A DNA stretch of 64,000 nucleotides. It comes from Sclerotinia nivalis (Eukaryota > Ascomycota > Leotiomycetes > Helotiales > Sclerotiniaceae). The position numbers and the translations under genes are program-made. Positions 22,649 through 35,700 of this stretch are shown in pieces. The DNA lies in assembly GCA_029531795.1 (NCBI GenBank), contig JAPEIS010000001.1, positions 5,952,001 to 6,016,000 of the forward strand. The letters are read 5' to 3'. The notes under the pieces were generated by a model. The model did no database searches, was not told where the DNA came from, and saw only the letters and a list, made by a program, of their open reading frames with translations. How positions within the stretch are numbered: the first letter of the stretch is position 1; each line of letters starts with the position of its first letter.

Positions 22649-22740
22649 GTATAATGTATAGGCAGCTAGTAAGGTAAGCAAGCAGTGGCCAAGAGTATAA
22701 TGTATAGGCAGCTGGTAAGGTAAGCAAGCAGTGGCCAAGT
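22649..22740. repeat. 46-bp tandem duplication upstream of the Q-rich gene
   Basis: Two adjacent near-identical 46-bp copies beginning GTATAATGTATAGGCAGCT at 22649 and 22695, differing at only a few positions. They lie about 650-740 bp upstream of the Q-rich start. The low divergence points to a recent duplication. Confidence 0.9.
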
Positions 22741-25700
22741 GTTTCCAATATGAAATTGTTGTGTCGTTGTGTCGTGGGTTTTTTGTTGTTTGGTGCAAAT
22801 TCTTTTTTGGGACTGGAAGTATTTTGACAGAGGAAGTTCGGTCAGTCCAGTTAAAATAGAAATTGGAGCTAATCTGAATTCAATCTGGCCTCAAAACACT
22901 ATGTGATAGTACAGCCCTGGATTGGTTCTTAAAGGCAGATTCAATTTATTGTATAAATTCCCAAGGTATTTACAATAGAGATGAAGAGAGATAGTTGTAG
23001 TTTCACCGTGATATGCAGAACAATCTCAAGGCCGTATCGCTGGTGGGCGATTCATCAGAGAGTTTGATTTATTAGAAAACCCAGGCTGGAGTATCACGGT
23101 ATTAAAGCCTTTGAGAAGGTCAATTTTCCTCAAGTATCTCATTGATCATTATTTTACGGCAGATAATCCCACTAACATAATTGAGGTAGACTAAATTTTA
23201 ACAAAAAAGAGGTAGATAACTTGGCCATTGAATTCGGGACGAATACCCAACACCGATCTTCCGCTTTGTTCTGATATGCCCTCCTGCCTTTCCATAATTC
23301 AATGCCGTAGCTGTTCCTTCTATTCTTCTTCACCCATCCGATTATAACCGAATGAATTCGAACAAAAGCAGAGATGAAAGATTAAGGGGGAAAATATTGG
23401 GACAATAACCATCTTATTCATTCATTCATTTCATCTCTATTTCAATTACTATATTGATTTCAAACCCTATCTCAAAAACTCAAAATTTTCTACACTTTAC
23501 CAAACATCACTTCTTCACTTCTATTCATCAATCGATTTTTGCCACAAAACCAGCCCTTGCAACACCATTCACATTTGCTTATATCTTAATAACTTCCATT
23601 TTAGCAGCATAGAGTACTTTACTATAGGAGCCTCGATTTCTTTCTACGAACCTCTTTCCTAAGAGCGAATTCGTCGAGATTACCATTCATAGCTCCGCAT
23701 TTCTACACACAGCACAGGAAGTTACAAAATAGTCAGGGCTACATGGAAAATGATCACTAAGTGAGAAGGTTACTTTTATTCTACTCTACAAATCAAATTA
23801 TCATCAAACAACACCTCTCCCGATCTCATTCATAAATAAAAATTATTCTGACGTTCCCTGTCACATGCCAAATATTTTCCCCTCCACATCGGAAAATCTT
23901 TAATCCAGCAACGTTTTACTAGAATTATGGGTCCGAGACCTCTTCCCCACAGTCATGATCAAATCCCGATCAGATAACAAAAAATACGGTATCCAGAACG
24001 GCTTTTGGTTTTTAGACGACTAAATATGTTCGAACAGTCTGAACGCTATCCCTTAGCTTAGATATTCGCTTAGGGTTTGGCCTCGCGTATACGGCCAATC
24101 AACGCAGAGTAATTCTCCAGATTGCGATACGTATCGTGCCAACAGCTGCTTGCCAAATGAATATTCCAGCGACACGAATAATATTTTGGGAGATTGCTAC
24201 TTACTATCGACGTCCCCATATGCTTGCTTATGAATCTTTGTTGGGAGGAATGAATCCAAATTTCGAATCAGGCAATTATCACATAACTGTACCCACCTCC
24301 TCCACTACAGGGGATGGAATATAGCAAGCTAACGTGGACCGGCTGACTCGGAGTAGGCTAGATCTCAGTTGCCGGTCATTAATAATTGCCATTGATCAAA
24401 ACCCGAGGGTAAAGATGAGCCGCACGATAGGGTTAAGTTGTGAAACAATTGCCGGCTGTGCCGACAATTGTTAAAATAGGAAACGCCACAGGATACATGG
24501 AAGCGACGCCGAAACTCGGCTATGCGAGCGTTTCGAACTATTCATGTGTTAGAAGATGAAATCTTCAAAGGGAAAAAATTAAATGTATGAGGGAAGTATA
24601 CAGAATTTTACGGTACGAACTTTAGGCTCTGAGCTGACATGAACAGTGCCCTTTCAAGAGCCAAAAGGTAGGTAGGAGGAAGTGGGCTTCACCATACGAA
24701 TTACCTCAAACCTCGACTTTATGCCTAAACGTACCATACCAGTATCGTCAACAATAGCAGATCGTTTAATTTTACCAGGGCATTTCTAAACTTACTCCTT
24801 CTAGACGGTTCAAGGAATTCAGCAAATGGAACTCTCACTCGATTAAAAAGGCAAGCGAAAGGGGATCTGATTCGGCTCTACGACACAACTTGATTCGAAT
24901 TTTCGAATTAATATTTACTTTGCTATACCAGCTCATAACCATAGCAGAACATCACTAACATCGAACAACTTCTTTCTCTCGCCACCCCATACCTTCCCCG
25001 AAGTTCGGAAGAGAACATACCTTCGTAGCAAAAGCCGGGTGAAAAATAATGCATTGGATCTGGCCTCCCCACATTTCTAGTAGGTTCAATTATCAATTTG
25101 TCAATAAGTCACATCACATACACACATCATCACTCGCACACTAATGACATGGACAATATCAAGTTTGTGAGGGTATTCTCCAAGCCTCAAAATATCTTCC
25201 ATATATCTTATACATTTACATCAACATTTTCTCTCTAACAATCGGCGAATCCAGCAGTCTATAGAACCCGCTTCTAGAAAAAAAAAGAAGTAGAGTAGAT
25301 GAGATAACTGGGAAGGAGATTCTTTCGTTCTAATCACACAAGGAAACTTTACTAGAATGTTCAATTGTCACGCTCGATGCATATACTTACCACCCCAACC
25401 TTCTCTGTTTCAGAGACTCCAGAAATATCATTACACTCTGAAAACAGCACGCACAAAGCCCACCGAAAGCATCCCAAGAGAAGAATTCAAAGTGGAGCCT
25501 CTATCTATCTATATAAGTACTCAGCGAATCTTCCCCAAGCCTTCGACTGAAATTTGACCTAGAGTCGATTGCATATCTTATATCTTACGACGTAGTATAA
25601 TTACCAATCATTGTACAAGTATATACTCGAGTACACAAAAGCCATCCTCGCATTCCAAATAATAACATCTGGACATTCCATTGAATCTATTCTAATCGGA

Positions 25701-25834
25701 AATTCCGAATTCGAAGAGAGAGTCAGATTAGGCATTAGTGATGATAAAATGTAATGATGACATGAAATAAGAGTTCTGGAATCTATTTATCTATATATAT
25801 AAGTACTTTTTGTATCATATGATATCACACCTCA

Positions 25835-25900
25835 AATCAAATCATATCAAATCATATCAAATCATATCAAATCATATCAAATCATATCAAATCATATCAT
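25835..25900. repeat. (ATCATATCAA)n decamer repeat
   Basis: Six tandem copies of a 10-bp unit, the last with one change, in non-coding DNA. The 10-bp period equals about one helical turn. Likely polymorphic. Confidence 0.95.
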
Positions 25901-25904
25901 TTCA

Positions 25905-26560
25905 AATCCCATCCATTATATCACATCCCCTCCCTTCCCTCAACCAATAAACCCCCTTCCCCTCCCCTCCCATCATATAAAGCAATAAATCCATCAACCC
26001 AATCCACTAACCAGCACCATAAAAATCTGCCCTTTTCATTCAACATTAATCCATCCATCCATCCACACATCCACCCCTTTTATTCTCTCTCTCACCCTTC
26101 TATTTCCTAATAATCCATTCATCCATCCATCCAATCAGCCAGCTATCCTTTTAACCCCCCTAACCCCCTTTCTATTCCCTCTCCCACCTTCCAACTTCCA
26201 ATAACCCCTTTCTTTCTTTCCATTCTCTCTTCCTCTGTCTTTCCCTTGTTTTCCCCTCCCTTCCCTTCCCTCCCCTTCGCACCACAATAAAATACAATAC
26301 AATACAATACACCCACCACCCCTTTCCCGTTCATCCCATCATCCCATCATCCCATTCATCTCATTCATCTCATCCATCCCATTCATCCCATCCATCTATT
26401 CTTCAATATCTCAATATCTCAATACATAAAATGACCTAACAAGTATATAAATTATCTCAAATATCCTTTCAAATTCCCTCTCAAATCTCTTCGCTTTCTC
26501 TCGCCTTTCATCCTTTATCTATAGACTATAGACTATATATAAATAGATAGTCTATAGATA
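25905..26560 (+). promoter_or_regulatory. Extended pyrimidine-rich tract on the plus strand
   Basis: Over 600 bp dominated by C and T on the plus strand, including CCCTCCC, CCATCC and CCATTCATC runs. CT-rich tracts on the coding strand are known just upstream of, or within, 5' leaders of many filamentous fungal genes. Its orientation supports transcription to the right, towards 26710, and not of the two flanking minus-strand genes. Confidence 0.4.
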
Positions 26561-26709
26561 CTTAAATAAATAGATATCTTAATAAACCTTACAATGCTAT
26601 ACAATCATTTACCCTTCAACTCATACCACAACACCTATTCATTCATTCATTCATTCATTCAAACAAACCAAGCAAATCAACAATATAAACCAATACTCAC
26701 AATCAACAA

Positions 26710-27065
26710 ATGAAGAAGAGAGAAAACTCGAAGAAGTAAGTACTTGTTACTATAATTACAAGATTATTTTTCTAAAGTTTGTCATATGTATGTATGTATG
26801 TATGCTCAACCCATCCAGCCATCCATCATTCATCCATAAAAACATTCGAAAAATTCTATCATGAATTGGCGCATCATATCTCCATTTCTTTGCCAAACTA
26901 GACATCAGCAAGCAAACGAATCCTGATATGTATGCCAATCCATCCTTATCCCAAGGGGTATCTGGAAAAGAACCAATCAAAACCAAACAATCAATAAACC
27001 CAAAGAATCACAAAGATGAAACACCAGAACCAGAACCAGAACTTCCGAACCACACCACCAAATGA
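26710..27065 (+). CDS. Possible two-exon small hydrophilic protein
   Basis: ATG 26710 follows a CAACAAATG start context at the end of a long pyrimidine-rich leader. Eight codons and two bases later is a canonical GTAAGTAC donor (26736). Joining to the acceptor at 26908 (ACATCAG) continues the frame with no stop to TGA at 27063-27065, giving about 60 residues. The product is strongly hydrophilic: a MKKRENSK start, several Lys/Asn/Gln, and a Pro-Glu repeat (TPEPEPELP) near the end. Without splicing the ORF stops after nine codons. The intron would be 173 nt, long for this genome. I recognise no family. It would be convergent with the J-protein gene, whose stop is 186 bp away. A chance frame is possible. 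Confidence 0.35.
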
Positions 27066-27250
27066 TTCCTTTTTGTTCCATCAGTGCGTCCATTCCATTT
27101 CATCTCCAGAAACCCCACCATCACTCCTTCATTCCATCAATATCCACCGTGATCTCTCTAGAAAAATAATGCTCACTGAATAACAGAAACGTCTGAATAA
27201 ACTATCACTGAACTAGTAATACTATAAAACAAGGTCACACGAAATTTACT

Positions 27251-30200
27251 TCAATGTGCCTTCTTCCTTGGCCTCTCCCTATCTCTGCCCTCCGCCATAT
27301 CGAAACGCTCCTTATTAATAGCAAATTCTTTCATAGCTTGATCATGACTTGCCATGGCCGCAACCCAGTGACTCATAACTGCTCCATCCTCTTTGAGCCC
27401 ACGTCTGTAAATGTCCAAGCCCTGAGAATTTTCCCAGCGATTCGATCCTAGCCCATCGTTTTGGTTCTTGCGTGCAAGGAGATGTAGCAACATACGTTTG
27501 GCGAAGACGTCCCAGTCACCCATGTAAGCTGTAAATGAAGATAAATAGATACCTTGTGACAATGCTGTATATGATTCATGGGAATATCTTGGGGCAGTGG
27601 GAGGCTGTGGTAAATTGAGGGAAGAGAGAAGGTCTTGAATGTCCAAATCATGGAATTCGACCCCCAAGCCTTCTGCATCGACTGGAGATTGAGACGAGGC
27701 TGCAGATCTCTTGAGTTGTTCGGTGTTGATCTTTAGTCCAGCGTTAGCCCTTGGTGGTGAAGCTTTTGTTGGGGAAGCTTGTGGTGGTGGAGCTGGTGTC
27801 GCCGGGGGAGGAGAATCGACATCCATCGCATCTGGACTAGCCGGAGGTTTTGGAGCTTTCGGATTCCTGCCAGCAAAGAGTGGCTTATCATCTGAGCTAT
27901 CATCTTCACTAAACACAGCAGCAGAACCAACAGTAGGTTTGGCAATAGGCACTCTTGGCCTCCGAGATCCAACTCGTGGAGGAACAGAAGGTTTAAAAGG
28001 CGACGGGATTGATGGAGGAGCGAATGTTTGAGGTTTGAACTTTTCTGCCCAATCCTCCGGAGAAAACCTGGTGCCACCAGGAGATTCGATTGGTGTATCC
28101 GAGTCTAATTTTCGCGCTGGGAAAGGTTTCGAATCAGCGGAGCGGCTTTTAACAGGAGAACGACCTCTTGACCGACTGGCTGACTGAGCGCGGAAATGAG
28201 AGTGAAGTGGAATCTGAGTAGTCTTCCGCTCTGGCACAAAATAATCACCACCAGCTTCGAATTTTCCACGCCAATCCGCGGAGGAAAAGGTGGTATTAAT
28301 TTTTGGTCGAGTAGGAGAGAATGTTTCATCATCTAATTTCATAGAGAAGCTGTTTTGAGAATTGATATTAGCATGTGCATTTAACTTATCCAATAACAAA
28401 GAATTCAAACGCGAATCGCCAGCTGAAAATGCAGAATGAGATTTAGTGACAGAAGTTGGTCTTTTGATGAAGTTACTTGTTTCGGCCGACGTTGCTTTGA
28501 ACGAATAGATGGCCTTGTCATTGTGGACCTGGTAGTTGGCACTCTTGACTGACTTCACATGGCCATTTTGATGGGGATTCTGGGCCCGCTCCTTATTGGC
28601 TACCAATCGGTCGACGAGGTTATGTTGAGCAGCCTCGAAAGTATTCAAGCTATGGGTGAATACGCCGCTCTTGCGATGCAAATTATCCTTCTGGCCATGT
28701 TGAAAATCCTCCGAATAATGAGAAGTACCTCCACTAGGAGGCGATGTAGCGTGATGCTCTCTTAAAGTAGTAGAAGATCCAGGATACTTTTCTCTGTATG
28801 CATCCTGCATGCTTTTAGAGTATGAAAGGGGCGGACGCAGAGGGGTCCCAGTAAACGATGCATGCTTGAGATGATGAAACGGCTCCTTGGGATCAGAAGC
28901 AGTGTACTTAGAAGATGTATCATACATTGAAGCTTGGCGTTTTGGCTCTTCTTGGGCTGCAGGTCCATCTGCAAAGAGGTTAGCGTTCGAAAGGTAGTTT
29001 GGCTTGGGATTGTTCATCCGTTGCTGGAAGTCCCGGAGAGAATCACGCTTACTTTGGTTTGATGTTTCTGGTGGAGCAGTATCTGGCTGTCTTTGCTCTT
29101 GGGCCGATGTAGGTTTCCTAGGCTTGGCAAACACCCGCGGTTTCTGGGGATTGATCTCTGGGGCATTCCCGGAATCTGATGAATCGGGCGAGGTTGCAAA
29201 AGCTTGTGCTGGTTTTATAGTACTGTCCTTTGGAATACTATCCCTCGGAATATTATCCTTTGGAATATTATCCCTCGGAATATTATCCCTCGGAATATTA
29301 TCCCTCGGAATATTATCCCTCGGAATATTATCTTTTGGAATGCTATCTTTTGGAATACTATCTTTTGGAATACTATCTTTTGGAATACTATCTTTTGGAA
29401 TACTATCCTTGGGAATCCTATCCTTGAGAAAACTATCCTTGGGAAAACTATCCTTGGGAATCCTATCTTCAGGGAAACTATCCTTTGGAGTACTATCCTT
29501 TGGGGTACCATTTGGACTTGGGGAGGTTAAATTTGGATCAGACCCTGCCCTTGGGACTGGCTTTCGAGTTTTTGGTTCAGCAAAACTCTCTCGGCTGCTC
29601 TTCGACCTGGCTAAATTGGCTGCGTCAAATGGATCAAACTTTTCTCCGCCAGCACTGGCATATGGTGTACTGAGACGAGGCTCGTAGGATGGCTCTTCTT
29701 CAGCCCTGAATTCTCTTAATGGATCATTTATCTTCGCCGATGGACGGGTATTATTATTGACAGGAGGAGCCGTAGCTGGAGTATACCCTTTTTCCCGTTC
29801 TTGTTCAAACGACGGAGCCTCTCTTGGTGGCGGGGGTGGTGGCATATTTCGATTGACGCGGGAGGTAGAGTAATTTCCCTTTCCTGCAGATGGCTCATCG
29901 GCCCCTGGATTGCTAGGCATGAATCCATTTCTTTTCGGTATAGGGGGTGCAGGATTACTTGGGGTTCGCGCATGATATGATTCAGACCTGAAGTCGTCGA
30001 AGCTTGGCTTGGGTCTTGGAGGTGCAGTGTTCTTGAAGCTATTACTTTCTTCTCGGCCAGATTGATCCCTGGGCGCTGCTTTCGGTGTACTCCATGTCGG
30101 TCCTGAACCAGTTCTATAACTGGCCGATGCCCTTTGGTTACCCTTCATGCTCTCCCATGCATTGAATGTACTCTTCCTTGCCTCAGGCCCCTCCTGTGCC

Positions 30201-30672
30201 GCCGCGCTGGCTGATTGTTTCGGTGTTTGAAAAGTCGAGTATCTTGCAGCACCGGCAGATTGCGGAGGAGGATTTCTATTAGGTCGGTATGGCGGTGGTT
30301 TGGGTGGACGAGGGAATTCGGCGCCATAGTTTGAAAAAGGATTGCCTTTCGTAGATCTAAAAGCTGAAGCTGATGTATACCGAAATCTGGATCGAGCATC
30401 ATCGTATCTCTGTCGCTCTAGTGGATCTGTAAGAACTTCGTGTGCTGATTGAATGGCTTGAAACTTGGCAGTGATATCGGTTTCTTTTCCTAAATTTCTA
30501 TCTGGATGATACACGAGAGCTGTCAAGAGAAAAGATTAGCTCTGGGTGCGGGGGAAAAAGTGGAGGTTTTGGTACCAAGTTTCCTAAACTGCTTCTTGAT
30601 CTCATTTATTGACGCGCCTTGCTTAATCTCGAGATCAGCATAGTAATCCCGATCGAAATCTGCCTTCACCAT
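27251..30672 (-). CDS. J-domain (Hsp40-type) protein with pentapeptide repeats
   Basis: Two exons, 30672-30576 and 30519-27251, joined by a 56-nt intron, give 1121 residues. The intron splits the J domain (residues about 9-70) just before the Hsp70-activating HPD motif at 37-39 (LVYHPDRN). The next helix reads FQAIQSAHEVLTDPLERQRYD. After that the protein is long and mostly disordered, rich in Pro, Ser and Lys, with 19 tandem pentapeptides of the PKDSI/PRDNI type. Near the C-terminus DLDIQDLLSSLNLP and a helical stretch of about 110 residues (…FAKRMLLHLLARKNQ…) look folded. J proteins recruit and stimulate Hsp70; the client here is unknown. There is no signal peptide or Cys-rich zinc region, so it is a class C J protein, probably cytosolic or nuclear. 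Start at the first ATG of the frame. Confidence 0.85.
29220..29505 (-). repeat. 15-bp coding minisatellite, 19 units
   Basis: Encodes about 19 successive pentapeptides in the J-domain protein: PKDST, PKDSF, PEDRI, then five PKDSI, PKDNI, four PRDNI and so on. The central units are near-identical at DNA level (GGAATATTATCCCTC on the plus strand), with subtype blocks showing recent expansion. Five of the six reading frames stay open through it because no stop codon fits the repeated unit, which explains spurious antisense ORFs here. Confidence 0.9.
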
Positions 30673-32732
30673 ATTCGAAGGGTAGGCCAGACAAGGACCT
30701 TGGTTGAAAAGCCCAAAATGTATTTCCGAAGGTTGCCTTACTCGGAAGCCGTAACAGCGAACTGGATAGTTGGACCTGATGGCAGACAATGATTCATTGA
30801 TACACTGAATATTCCATTCGGCAACTGATGTTGGAAATATGAGAAGACTTCTAAACTTTGGGGTTGTAATAGCGAAAGGAAGTGGAAAGATCCTGTGTTG
30901 CCCCAGCTACCCTTTTTATTTAAATTGACAAGGACCAAATTCTCGAGTTAGGTGGGCTGTATCCTGTATGTATGTATAACTCTGGTATAACTCTGGTGTA
31001 CTCTGGCACAAATTAAACTGCAAAATCTTCAGCAGAAGTGATTTATTTGATTTCCAGGTAAATTTTGAAGTTGAGATCAAAGGAAAGGTTCGGTTCTATC
31101 CGTTAGTATAGGTTGTTGGTATAGGTTGGTAGTAAAATAGTAAGACGAGGTTTTTTTTTGGCCTGTGATACCTATTTTGAGGTATCTAGGAACTTTTAGG
31201 TGGATTGTTTATGGGTAAAATGGAGGGGCGGCTAATAATCGCTGGATCCACCACCCTGAAAGCAATTACCTTCACAACCATGTCCATTCATTATAAAGAA
31301 TATTGGGATCATTTTCAGAATTAGAAAATGAAGAAAATAATTGTTACTTTTATTTTTAGATTATCGATCTCTTCTTTTCTTTTTACATAATTTAAGTCTT
31401 AATTGATAGTAGGTACCTGTCATCTTTTTCGCCGAAGGAGATGCGTACTGCAGAGGTATCCAGAAAGACATAACCTTCAAGAACTCTACCAGTAGATAAA
31501 AAAAAGTGAAGCTGAATAACAAGCTCTTAAAGTTCTATCTAAGTCAAAATAAACAATAGACCCCCATTGTCCCATTTATCTTTATATCTACTATATACAT
31601 CAATACATCAGATGAGATCCAAGGTCTCATACTTTGTATATATATATATTCCCCATCCATCCATCCATCCATCCAACCAACAAACCCCAAAATTCCCACC
31701 AACCTCAACAATACACCAACGCCACAAAAATGACGTAGCAGTAGAACGAACAACATCCAGAGCCTAGACAAAAAAACCGTTGATGCAAATAGAGAAAGAC
31801 CAATCCAGACTGCAGTTGGTATGTAGATGCAGATGCACATGTAGATCTTGCGATGCCAGTAGTAAAGAGGGGTACGGATTGATGAAGATGCGGGAAACTA
31901 ATAATAACATTCAGGTAGCTTTTCTCAAGTTCTTTATATGTTCACTCTATCTGTTTTATTTTATTTCTATATATTATAGATATGTGATTTCTACGAGTAG
32001 TAAATACCAGTCAATCCTACTAATGACTGAATTCGGAAGGCGGTCGGTCGATTTGTTGGATCAATCAAAATGGTCAGTCAGCTGGAGATCTTTAATGTTA
32101 TATCCGTACTTTATAAACAGTACGATGCCATTCATTGATCGGTAAGAATATCCTCACTTGGAACTCACAGGAATGAGACACTCGACGGTGTCTGAGGCAT
32201 AGTAGTACAGATCTCTGCTCAAACCCGAATACCCTCAACCTCTAAATTTTTATTATCCAATCTGCCACAGAAGTGGTCATCACTAAGCACTGAATGAAGA
32301 TCATATCTTATTAATAATATGAAGGATCATCAGATCAAGGCAAACAAGACCCACAACCATAGTACATCACACATACAAATCACCAGAGAAACATGCAATC
32401 ATTTTGCTTATTCGTATTCATTGTTTGTACTTATGTACAAGGGACTCCAGACCTGCGAAAACGATTGATTTTCGCCTCATTTGTTATTGATCCCCTCAAA
32501 ACTCCTGTGAAAAATTAAAATCATACTCCATCGCCAATCCACAATAAGCCTCGTCATGACTCTAACATAACCAAGCAACAGAATTCCATCATCCAGAATT
32601 CAAATAATCCAGCAGCCATAATATCCTCTGCATAATCCATCTTACTCAAAATATAAAAGCTCGATGCCCATTTGCCATGAAGGTTCTGGAGCAATAACTG
32701 AGACCACGGGCTCTCTTACTAAAATTCGACTC
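30673..32732. other. Intergenic region between J-protein and INCENP genes
   Basis: Contains the upstream region of the minus-strand J-protein gene and the 3' flank of the INCENP gene. There are short AT-rich and (CCAT)n runs near 31650 and a TGTATGTATG run near 30967. The longest frame (about 121 codons on the plus strand at 31780) has no recognisable features. I see no RNA gene. Confidence 0.6.
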
Positions 32733-35700
32733 TCAAAATGAGGCATCGTAACTCCATCCACCTTGCCTTCTCACACGATCTCTACCCTCCAAATCTTTAC
32801 GCACCTCCTCTTCCGTGAGGCGATCAGAGCCACTCCAGTTGGCACTGGATGTCCTAGCCCTAAATTTGTGGAATCGATCCTTGCTTTTGTCGAACACTTC
32901 TTCCATGTTCAACGCTTGGGGTCGTCCGAAAATCTTAGATGGATCGATGGATTCCTGAAGTGCCAATTGTTTGCGTATCTCGGGAGAATCTGTCCAGCCA
33001 AGACCTTGAAACTCCTTCTTTTCTTTTTCCTCATCTTCGTCCTCTTCATCTTCGCTATCACTAGGTATTTCGGGAAGAACAATGTTTTCTCCATTCTCAT
33101 ATCGTGGTGAGGATTTTGCTGCCGATCTTGCTGCCTTTGCCGAGGCATGACTTGCAGTACGTGCTGGTGTTTTGTATGACTGTCCATTCGAGCTCGACGC
33201 AAATGGGATGGCTCCTTTGGAGACCTGAGTCATTTCCATGGGGTTACCAATTTTGTTTTGGTGTTGTGACACAATAGTAGATCTTTGCAAATTAGCAGGC
33301 GGTGGAGCATGGGCATATCCGCTTGCAAACAACGACTTTGTGGGCATCTCCTATCTTGAGTTAAAATGGTAAATTTAATCGACGATTGATGTACGCTTAC
33401 CTTTGGACGAATACTAGATTGACGGATTGGGGGAGCAGTCATTTTAGGATGAGACTCCGTCAATTCATCTTCTTCATCGAGAAACTCGTTGGTCCTTTGG
33501 CGTTTGCTGCGGGAATCACCATGATTTGAGGGTGCACTCCGCTGCATTGTTGGACGAGCAGCCTCTTCGTTGTTCTCCTGCAAAGGTCTCTTTGGTGGTG
33601 CTTTTGCAGTGTTTATACGGGTAGTTTTTGCTTGTCCGCCTAGATCATTTCTTTGGGGTGGGGCTGGTGGCAATGTCTTATCATGCCATTGATCGGTATT
33701 TTGTTGAGGTCTGATAGCGGGAGGCGGAGCTCTCTTTTGCTTCGCCCTTTCGATGGCTCTTTTATTAGCCTCACTCAGAGTTATCTCCTTTTGCTGTTCC
33801 CGTTGACGCTCTTGGTCACGTTTGATAGTGAGCTCGTTCTGTCGTCTTTGCTCTTCCTTGCTAGCGGCTCGTTGACGTTCCATTTCTAACTTCGCGTCCC
33901 TTCTCTGTTGAGCAGCAAGTTCGTCCGCCTCCTTCTTTCTTGCCGCAGCTTCCAAAGCTTTATTGGCTTGTGCTTTGAAGCTATTAGTAGAGGACTTGCT
34001 TTGTATTGAACTGTTGCTAGCTTTGTTGCGCAGGTGTCCAGATTGGGAACTTTGTAATGACTGTTCTAAGGTCGCCGCAAGTGTTGTGTTAGATGGATGA
34101 TACTGCTGACCACGTGAGGAGCCAGTGTCAACCCGTATAACAGTTGCTGGCGCCTTAGCTTTCGGAGCAGTGTCTTTTACTGGCTTTAATGGTCGCTTAG
34201 CCTGTGGTCGCCCGATCTGAGACTTCGGTCTCGGAATAGAGGGCGGCGGCATTGACGCTGATGCATCGGTCATATCAACATCTCTACTGGAAGACGCTTT
34301 CAAAGATGAAGCTGCCGCTGTTGCCATGGCCTCTGCTTCTAATTGAGCCTTCGTTCTCCGTGGACTACTTCGAGTTGCCCCTGGCACGTCAACTTGTGTC
34401 GACTTGGCCAATTTCTCTTGCTCTTTCCGGGCAGTCACCTCCCTCTGAATGGCTGCCGCTCGCTCTTGCTCTTGATGATAAACACGTGCGTCCTCTTTGA
34501 CCTTCATGCGTGCCTTCTCCAATTGGTCATTCATCTTTTGCGCTTCTTTGGCTTCTTTGGCCTCTCTAGCGGCCTCTTCTTTGCGTTTCTCTTCCTTTTC
34601 AGTAGATGCTCGAGTCCTTCGGGTGGTAGCTTTGACGGGACTTTGAAAACGATTGGGACCTTGGTCATAACTATGCGTATCCATCATTTTCGGATACGAG
34701 ACTTCTACGTCATTCGTTTCACTTTGAAGAACATCTTCGAAGGAAGGCACACTGTTTCGATTAAGTCTTGTGGCCGATGACGATAAAGTTTCAATTTTGG
34801 CTTCAGCACTCGCAGCTGCACTACTTACAAACAAGGTTTTTCCGGATTTGAGTATCGAAGAAAACTTGTCTTTGGCAACCTTCAAAGGGCTACCCCGAAG
34901 AGTCCTTGGAGGGGATTTTGGAGGGGTTGTCGAGTCCTCGTCAATTGTACTAATAGGAAGATTTGGATTGGAGACCGATGTCAGTTTGTTAGGACTCTGT
35001 GACTCAACTCCCCTCTTAGAAGGGATGAATGAAGTCGAGATAGATTTAGTAAGACCCTGTACATTTGTTTCACGGACAGGCGATGTTTGCCTTCCATCAC
35101 CCCTTTTGGGAATCATAAATTCCGAGCCACTGATAGTTTCCTTGTCATGTATGCTCTCCATTACATCTGTGGTGTGAGTCTTGGCGATTGTTGGGCGAGG
35201 ACTGAAAATAGACTTCTCGTTCAATGCTGTCGTTGGAGGTCCAATCCAGCTATCTTCGTCTTCTGGAAAGGCGCCTGGAGTAGCGAACGACTTGTTCTTT
35301 TGTTGTGAGGATGATTCTTCTTGTCCACGTTGTGGCGTTGGAGGTTGAACCGCTTGTATCGACTGGCGAGAGGCAATGGCACCACCAACGAGCGATTTAG
35401 ATGCGGGCCTAGTTGCAGGTTGCAACTGACCAAGCATGCTGATCTGGTCCTGAAGACGTTGCGTGGAAGTCTTGTTGTGAATGCGTGCTAGTAACGTTTC
35501 TGCCTCGGATTCTTCCCGTCCAGTCGGGCCGTGCATTTCATCAATGTCCATTTCGTCCTCATCTTTATTTGCGAGGTCTTCTTTAACATTACCCAGACTC
35601 TTTCCACCCGTGGGTCGACCATAATGACTAGTACGTGTCTGTTCGAGATGACTCGTTCGTGACGTACGATGCCCGAGACTCTTCTTGGACAAATCTCGAG

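Larger units (their letters stand above)
22001..26709. other. Long intergenic gap with plus-strand leader-like sequence
   Basis: 4.7 kb without a frame above 90 codons. The left part is the promoter of the minus-strand Q-rich gene. From about 23.3 kb onward the plus strand is rich in pyrimidine tracts, (ATTC)n, (CATC)n and minimal ORFs closing after a few codons (for example 23743-23760 and 25144-25170), the appearance of long fungal 5' leaders. It also carries the decamer repeat at 25835-25900. It leads into the possible small gene at 26710. Confidence 0.5.

Noticed and set aside
29004..29687. A 227-codon plus-strand ORF rich in Gly-Ile-Leu-Ser repeats, plus several shorter ORFs in other frames
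   Set aside because: They are antisense or shifted readings of the 15-bp repeat in the J-domain gene; the repeat contains no stop in most frames.
30673..30789. In-frame extension upstream of the J-protein start
   Set aside because: The frame is open but its first codon is TTG, not ATG; the J domain begins properly from ATG at 30672.
31780..32145. 121-codon plus-strand ORF with a short Cys-rich segment
   Set aside because: The cysteines cluster in one simple-sequence stretch (repeats like TGCAGATG), no domain follows, and there is no clear start context.
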